The notes under the pieces are model-generated. The model had not been told where the DNA came from and did not search any database. It worked only from the letters and a program-made list of their open reading frames with translations. From HGM04593 sp045646965 (GTDB lineage: Bacteria; Bacteroidota; Bacteroidia; Bacteroidales; Bacteroidaceae), in contig JAZRLR010000007.1 in assembly GCA_045646965.1 (NCBI GenBank), positions 1 through 53,899 on the forward strand: a stretch of 53,899 bases of DNA. The letters run 5' to 3'. This document shows positions 49,566 through 53,899 of this stretch, in pieces. Numbering within the stretch: position 1 is the stretch's first letter; every line of letters begins with the position of its first letter. Both the position numbers and the translations under genes were made by a program.

Positions 49566-50492
49566 TTACCCTCTTATGCGTTTATAAATAATTTCCCACA
49601 GTCTTCGTGGATGTGAATCGTGTCCAGCTTGGAAAGATTTGTATGGCTTTCCATTTGCATCTTGTCCCTCTACATATGTTCCAGTTTGGAATGCTGTAAA
49701 ATCATAACGTGCTTTGCTGCCAAAAATACCTTTAACAGTGAAACTTTTGAACAACTGTGGATACAAACCATCGACATAACGGAAAAGGCCACCCATATTT
49801 ATATTTGTTGGAGATAGAACAAATGAGCAGGTAGCAGGTAGATCTACTTTATTTTCCACGAATATAATTCTGTCTCTGCTATCAATTACACTGCGTAAAT
49901 CCTGTATCTTCTTAACATATGCAAATCTATCTTCTTGGCTCATGCCGGGCTCCAAGAATATTAGCCATATCTTACGATTATTACTTGCGATAATTTGATG
50001 AAGGTAAGCAGGAAATTGCGCAGTTGGGTTCTGTGGGTTAAATAGGAACTCTCCAGGCGACTCTACAAATTGACAAATTGTTCTACCATTTCTGCGTTCA
50101 TTTACGCGAAGAAGCATAAAATCTATATACTTCGTACCATCAGCAGCTTTATCAGCGCCAACAGCCGCATTGAAGTTTTTGCACAACTCATTGAACTCGG
50201 TATCGGTGGAATTTCGAAAAGCTTGATCAGGCATAAAATCATAAGTACCAGATAGGTATCTAGTAAGACGAACTAAGGTCATTGTTTTACCACACGATGG
50301 TGGACCAAACAGAATCACCATAGGAGCATTATGATCTGTTATAACAACATTATATGTTTTAGCATTGTTCTGATTAATCGTTGACTGATTGTTGTTAACG
50401 ATATTATCTGACACATTGGTATCGGCAGTTCCCTCAATTTCGCTGTTTGTATGTTGGTCCTGCACATCATCAAAGTTAAAATCTTTTGCCAT
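49566..50492 (-). CDS. TRAFAC-like P-loop GTPase of the membrane operon, 308 aa
   Basis: A hydrophilic Asn-rich N-terminus (1-50) precedes Walker A GPPSCGKT (63-70) in APMVILFGPPSCGKTMTL. The G3 position reads CQFVESPGEF (140-149; ESPG instead of DxxG), and G4 NKVD is at 214-217 in RIIFVENKVD. IWLIFLEPGM (175-184) is the strand before G4. The C-terminal QAGHDSHPRRLWEIIYKRI is conserved-looking. The NKVD motif argues for GTP. No membrane span; it would sit beneath the membrane with the cytoplasmic modules of proteins A and B. It lies between the four-span protein (21 bp) and protein A (2 bp). Confidence 0.82.
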   Translation of the reverse strand: MAKDFNFDDVQDQHTNSEIEGTADTNVSDNIVNNNQSTINQNNAKTYNVVITDHNAPMVILFGPPSCGKTMTLVRLTRYLSGTYDFMPDQAFRNSTDTEFNELCKNFNAAVGADKAADGTKYIDFMLLRVNERRNGRTICQFVESPGEFLFNPQNPTAQFPAYLHQIIASNNRKIWLIFLEPGMSQEDRFAYVKKIQDLRSVIDSRDRIIFVENKVDLPATCSFVLSPTNINMGGLFRYVDGLYPQLFKSFTVKGIFGSKARYDFTAFQTGTYVEGQDANGKPYKSFQAGHDSHPRRLWEIIYKRIRG

Positions 50493-50513
50493 AATTCTAA
50501 TTGTATAATGTTA

Positions 50514-51626
50514 TTAATATGTTTTTCTAAATGCAATAGCAAAGAATAATAATCCTGCTATATCAATGATTAATGATATGATAACCCAATAGAACATATC
50601 AAAATCCAAGTTTTGCATTTTGCCACCTAAATAGTCTCCCCATAATTTGAATACACTATGCAAGCGCTCTGTCTTGTAAATTTTATATGATTCGACATTA
50701 CTATCTTTATGTCCAGCATTAGCATCTACTAACACCTCTACATTATTAAGAATCTTGTCTCTATAATCGGGATTATTATATGCGTTATCAAGAACCAATC
50801 TCGCTGCTTTTATCCTATCTTGATGAGGAACATCAAGATTCCTTTGATAATCCTTAACTTGCTCTATCTTTGTGATGTAATTTGATAATAAATTCTTTTT
50901 TTCTGCATTATATGCAATCTCTCTATCACGTACTGCATTGATTTCATCAATCTTCTGTTTAAGCAGATTGTTTATTTGTGGAATATAATGTTTCTTGATT
51001 CTTTCTCGCTCACTTCCAGATGTATTTCTCTGTGTGGTATGCAAAAAATAAGAATCTGGATTTACTCCACACTTAACTTCAATATCTTTCAAGATGTTGA
51101 AAGCTTCAACACCTAGACCTGGTCTATCAGTGTGATTTATTTCAGTTATAAATCTATCCCTTAAAGTAGCTACCTCTGATTTTAATAATTCTATCTCTTT
51201 ATCCTTTTGAGCATTGATGTCCATACCGAGAAGTTGTAGTTCAGTATTTAATGTCTCTTTTTGATTGTCTAACTCAGCAATAACTACTTTGTCTATAACT
51301 TTTGTATAGAATAAAGAGTGCGTGTTTGTTGGCATACTACAAACTAACCAAAACAATAGAACTCCTAATATTCCAAGTATAAAGTCTCTACGACGATGGT
51401 CTACATAAACATCTATATTGCATGCATCTATCACCAACTTAAAGCAATAAGATGTAAGCAAATAGATTCCAAATGCAAAAATAAACATCATAGAAAACGA
51501 GAGCCAAAAAGGAATCTCCATTTCCAATGTTAAACTTAGCGATTGGGCTGTCGCAACACAACTGATAATCGCGAATACTAGAAATGCTACTGCGCAAATC
51601 TTTTGAAATAGGCTTTTTTCATTCAT
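50514..51626 (-). CDS. Four-span membrane protein with a long coiled-coil loop, 370 aa, first gene of the GTPase operon
   Basis: Spans at about 9-27 (KICAVAFLVFAIISCVATA), 40-62 (FWLSFSMMFIFAFGIYLLTS), 80-97 (RDFILGILGVLLFWLVCSM) and 345-366 (MFYWVIISLIIDIAGLLFFA). Between spans 3 and 4 lie about 240 residues rich in coiled-coil heptads (KETLNTELQLLGMDINAQKD, KEIELLKSEVATLRDRFI, IDEINAVRDREIAYNAEKKN). With a positive loop after span 2 (VDHRRRDF), the long loop should be outside the membrane. It is the first gene after the inverted-repeat region. I do not recognise a family. It could be the effector or scaffold of the system. Confidence 0.72.
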   Translation of the reverse strand: MNEKSLFQKICAVAFLVFAIISCVATAQSLSLTLEMEIPFWLSFSMMFIFAFGIYLLTSYCFKLVIDACNIDVYVDHRRRDFILGILGVLLFWLVCSMPTNTHSLFYTKVIDKVVIAELDNQKETLNTELQLLGMDINAQKDKEIELLKSEVATLRDRFITEINHTDRPGLGVEAFNILKDIEVKCGVNPDSYFLHTTQRNTSGSERERIKKHYIPQINNLLKQKIDEINAVRDREIAYNAEKKNLLSNYITKIEQVKDYQRNLDVPHQDRIKAARLVLDNAYNNPDYRDKILNNVEVLVDANAGHKDSNVESYKIYKTERLHSVFKLWGDYLGGKMQNLDFDMFYWVIISLIIDIAGLLFFAIAFRKTY

Positions 51627-51765
51627 AGCTTGATATTTTTAGTTTTATTACTTTTATCTTATGGATTAGAATCTTCCGTCAGATATTGTATCTGTCGTTA
51701 TATTATCGGATTTTAAATCTCTACGGACTCATAAATTTTACTATGAACTTAACATTTTAGAATCC

Positions 51766-51786
51766 ATCTCTTGACAAGAGACAAAT
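51766..51786 (+). repeat. Left arm of the 21-bp inverted repeat
   Basis: ATCTCTTGACAAGAG followed by ACAAAT; identical to the reverse complement of 51938-51958. The core CTCTTGACAAGAG is itself palindromic around a central A, as expected for a pair of recombinase-binding half sites. Confidence 0.92.
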
Positions 51787-51900
51787 CACAAAGCTTTATT
51801 GCCTGTGTTTCAAGCATATAATTATAGATTCAATGTGTATTTACTAAACAATTCGATATTATTTTCTTATGTGCGAAACTTTTTTCTTGATAAATTAGCC

Positions 51901-51928
51901 TTTGATTGCGATATTTTGCGTAATTTTG
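51901..51928 (+). promoter_or_regulatory. Consensus promoter within the invertible segment, pointing right
   Basis: TTTG (51901-51904), 16-bp spacer, TAATTTTG (51921-51928) followed by C. The predicted start near 51933 lies just inside the right repeat arm. Transcription would run antisense into the recombinase gene. Confidence 0.65.
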
Positions 51929-51937
51929 CAATGTGCA

Positions 51938-51958
51938 ATTTGTCTCTTGTCAAGAGAT
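51938..51958 (-). repeat. Right arm of the 21-bp inverted repeat
   Basis: Exact reverse complement of 51766-51786, with core CTCTTGTCAAGAG on the plus strand. Confidence 0.92.
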
Positions 51959-51978
51959 TGTTGAATTTACTAAACACC

Positions 51979-53178
51979 TCATAGCAAATTCAAAATCATA
52001 CTATTAGCCTTATCAACAACTGCCGTATCCAACGAAGCCAGATAGATTTGGGTAGTTATCTCCGAATCGTGCCCCATTCCCTCACTTATTACCGATATTG
52101 GCACATTCTTATTCTTCGCCACACTTGCCCACGAATGCCTTGCCACATACATTGTTAGTGGTGTTTGAACACCCACCATCTTGCCAATATCTTTGAGTTT
52201 GCGATTGATTAGATACATCGCATTCTGATACTGCGTGCGTTCATCACCATTCATCGGCTTGATTATAGGTAATAGGTATTCAGATAGCGGATTATTGTAC
52301 TTATCCACAACCTCCTGCATACACTTCTCCCAACGGATAAAGAGTTGCTGTCCCGTCTTGCGTCTGCGGTACGATAGTATGCCATTGGAAAGATCTTTCT
52401 TCTTGAGGTATGCCATATCAATAAACGACATACCACGAGTGTAGAACGAGAAGAGGAACATATCCCTTGCAAAGTCCAATGATGGTTGCAATGACAGGTC
52501 AAGGTTCTTAATCTGCCTGATTGCCTTTAATGGAATGGCTCGTTTAACGGTCTTCTCAATACCCGTATAAACGTGCTTGAACGGATTTCGATTGGTGGTC
52601 AAATCCTTTTCAACAGCACGATTATAGACAGCTCGAAGTATTCGCATATAGAACGAGGTGCTGTTCTTAGTCAGTCCTCTGTTATGCAAATAAGCCTCAT
52701 ACATCAGCATTAAATCCGAGTCAATATCTTCCAATAACACATCTTTATCCTCTCTAAACTGCATAAAACTTTTGAGCGTACAACGATAGGTTTCTGATGT
52801 GCGTTGCTTACCCATCTGTTGAAGTTGAGCAATAACACCCTGCATAAAGTTGAATAGAAATTGCTCATTGGCTTGCTTCTGAAAGGTTGAGATAATATCA
52901 TCAGCAGTGTATTTTACTCGCTTATTTTCCAAATGGGCGATGATACTATGTAGGCGTTTAATATCCCAATCGATGCGTTCTTCAATGGATTGTAGATAGT
53001 TCTGTCGGCTGTTATTGGTGGCGATTATTGAACTTTCAACCTCATTCCACTCGTGCGCAAAGAGTCGGTAATCCGTCTTTAACTGACGGATTACACGATT
53101 CTGAATGATTTGATAATAGATTGTTCCCTCCTTATTTTCGCTTGTTGAGGGTCGAAACTTTACCTTGATACTTGCCAT
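51979..53178 (-). CDS. Tyrosine recombinase, probable DNA invertase of the adjacent promoter, 399 aa
   Basis: N-terminal arm domain (MASIKVKFRPSTSENKEGTI), SAM-like core-binding domain (FMQGVIAQLQQMGKQRTSET) and catalytic domain with FSFYTRGMSFIDMAYLKKKD (first Arg), MYVARHSWASVAKNKNVPIS (H-x-x-R type box, here ARH) and EGMGHDSEITTQIYLASLD (GH and nucleophile Tyr). The TRGMSF(I/V)DMA(Y/F)L(K/R)K block is typical, as I recall, of Bacteroides recombinases found beside invertible promoters of surface loci. Its 3' end is 20 bp from the right repeat arm. The gene before it begins 5 bp upstream, so the two are cotranscribed. Confidence 0.9.
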   Translation of the reverse strand: MASIKVKFRPSTSENKEGTIYYQIIQNRVIRQLKTDYRLFAHEWNEVESSIIATNNSRQNYLQSIEERIDWDIKRLHSIIAHLENKRVKYTADDIISTFQKQANEQFLFNFMQGVIAQLQQMGKQRTSETYRCTLKSFMQFREDKDVLLEDIDSDLMLMYEAYLHNRGLTKNSTSFYMRILRAVYNRAVEKDLTTNRNPFKHVYTGIEKTVKRAIPLKAIRQIKNLDLSLQPSLDFARDMFLFSFYTRGMSFIDMAYLKKKDLSNGILSYRRRKTGQQLFIRWEKCMQEVVDKYNNPLSEYLLPIIKPMNGDERTQYQNAMYLINRKLKDIGKMVGVQTPLTMYVARHSWASVAKNKNVPISVISEGMGHDSEITTQIYLASLDTAVVDKANSMILNLL

Positions 53179-53182
53179 AGGC

Positions 53183-53890
53183 TCACGGTTTTGATTTTTT
53201 GTTTGGGTTATCCTTTGCCTGCTCTTGCTTGTTCTTGATAGACTTGGCTTTGCTCTCTTGTTCCTTTGCTGCTTGCTCTTTCAATCGTGCTTGCTCGGTA
53301 AGGGCGGCTTGTTTGCGAACGGCCTCTTCATAGGTCTCCACATCCTCACGCATCTGCTCGATTGCTTCGTTGTTGCGGTTGAGCTCAAAGATATCCTCCA
53401 ATGTAGCTATCTGCTCAGCCGAAGCATCGCCTTTCATCTTGATGTAGCGGTATTTGAGGGCATCATCATCCCTCTGAACATTCGGTCTTAACAGGTGATA
53501 TACTGCTGATACTCCTGCTGCCATAAGGAAGATAATTATTGATAGGAGAATCCAAGATTCCTTTGTATAAAGAGCAAAAGAGTGTCGTTTCTCATCAATG
53601 TTGTGCTTTACCTTTATTTCATCCATCTTGTCGATAGCATCTGTTAGCTGTTGTTTTACACCCTCAAAGTCGGGTTGTTCCTGCTCACTGATACCATCCA
53701 TTCGTTTGTTTATCTTGCTAAATTCATTGACAACGAATCCTGCAAGCTTGTTGGTTTTAGCATCATAGTACTCCTTGTTTTCTCGGTTGCCATTCTCGAT
53801 TAGATCCTTAATGGGTGTCAAATCTACATTGGCATTTACTGTTTGTTCCGTACGTTGGCTTTTGCTGATGGTCAGCAACTCTTCCAACAT
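53183..53890 (-). CDS. Unknown membrane protein next to the recombinase, 235 aa (start near the window edge)
   Basis: Starts MLEELLTISKSQRTEQTVNA at 53890; the frame is open to the window edge, so a longer N-terminus cannot be excluded. Residues 1-105 are helical and charged, a single span lies at about 113-134 (WILLSIIIFLMAAGVSAVYH), and a Lys/Glu/Gln-rich coiled coil fills 165-235 (ALTEQARLKEQAAKEQES). The layout resembles BtgA/BfmA-type mobilisation proteins of Bacteroides plasmids and transposons, which would place the recombinase in a mobilisable element, but I cannot confirm the family. Confidence 0.6.
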   Translation of the reverse strand: MLEELLTISKSQRTEQTVNANVDLTPIKDLIENGNRENKEYYDAKTNKLAGFVVNEFSKINKRMDGISEQEQPDFEGVKQQLTDAIDKMDEIKVKHNIDEKRHSFALYTKESWILLSIIIFLMAAGVSAVYHLLRPNVQRDDDALKYRYIKMKGDASAEQIATLEDIFELNRNNEAIEQMREDVETYEEAVRKQAALTEQARLKEQAAKEQESKAKSIKNKQEQAKDNPNKKSKP

Positions 53891-53899
53891 TGCGATAAT

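Larger units (their letters stand above)
51627..51978. promoter_or_regulatory. Candidate invertible promoter region (352-bp gap)
   Basis: Between the operon and the recombinase gene, a 151-bp segment (51787-51937) is enclosed by perfect 21-bp inverted repeats. It holds a consensus promoter pointing right. I see no CAAAnnTA (a minus-strand -7 box) anywhere in the gap, so the operon lacks a consensus promoter in this orientation. Inversion would put the same promoter about 165 bp before the operon ATG. Confidence 0.65.

Noticed and set aside
51766..51958. The inverted repeats as ends of an insertion sequence or as attachment sites
   Set aside because: The 151-bp interior has no transposase and the arms face inward around a promoter; inverted, not direct, repeats do not fit att sites left by integration. 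The invertible-promoter reading explains more.
51799..51984. A 61-codon plus-strand frame inside the inverted-repeat region
   Set aside because: It spans the promoter and the right repeat arm, is AT-rich, and would be cut apart by inversion; no sign of a real gene.

Overview
The window looks like a Bacteroidales chromosome segment. Its promoters follow the Bacteroidetes pattern (-7 box TAnnTTTG with an upstream TTTG) instead of TTGACA/TATAAT. It carries genes typical of the phylum (gldE, DUF4924, DUF4954, a 29-residue AURKAIP1/COX24-type protein) and Bacteroides-type tyrosine recombinases. I cannot name the genus. Codon and base use change from a moderately GC-rich core (about 1-33 kb) to clearly AT-rich accessory DNA (about 33.4 kb to the right end).

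Layout. 1-160: tail of an ECF sigma factor. 322-887: a minus-strand tRNA operon (Ser-GCT, Glu-CTC twice, a degenerate Glu copy, Lys-CTT) with its own promoter and terminator. 952-4050: three glycosyltransferases in one minus-strand operon. 4256-9465: an M23 envelope peptidase interrupted by an in-frame TAG, a C69 dipeptidase, and a phosphohexomutase. 9587-11719 (minus): HU, the 29-aa basic protein and RNase G/E. 12165-14585: ssb, gldE and a phosphopantetheinyl transferase. 14690-21666: DUF308 protein, LysE-type exporter, DUF4924, prfC, tsaC, a ClC channel with CBS domains, and fmt. 21848-22729: an ECF sigma factor and a 59-aa protein. 22846-28160 (minus): an S9 peptidase/MFS operon and rmuC. 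28505-33346: a small GIY-YIG-like protein, DUF4954, a cyclophilin and a radical SAM/SPASM protein.

The accessory half begins with degenerate repeats and a decayed ATPase gene (33.4-34.5 kb). A GH29 fucosidase and a large secreted protein follow, flanked by a 104-bp direct repeat (102/104 identical) at 33430 and 38777. Next is a membrane-anchored Hanks-type kinase, divergent from an unknown gene over overlapping promoters, then two small membrane-protein genes. A tyrosine integrase with a truncated partner gene is the remnant of a mobile element. A YhcG/DUF1016 nuclease gene contains a perfect 28-nt palindrome.

The most interesting locus is 45.9-53.9 kb. Five tightly packed minus-strand genes encode a four-helix membrane protein with a long coiled-coil loop, a TRAFAC-like P-loop GTPase, two single-span proteins with related N-terminal modules but different outer domains, and between them a retropepsin-like lipoprotein. 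Upstream, 151 bp lie between perfect 21-bp inverted repeats, each built on CTCTTGACAAGAG, next to a tyrosine recombinase gene. This interval holds a consensus promoter that points away from the operon. My reading, which is inference, is a phase-variable, GTPase-centred envelope or conflict system caught in the OFF orientation, with the promoter now firing antisense into its own recombinase gene.
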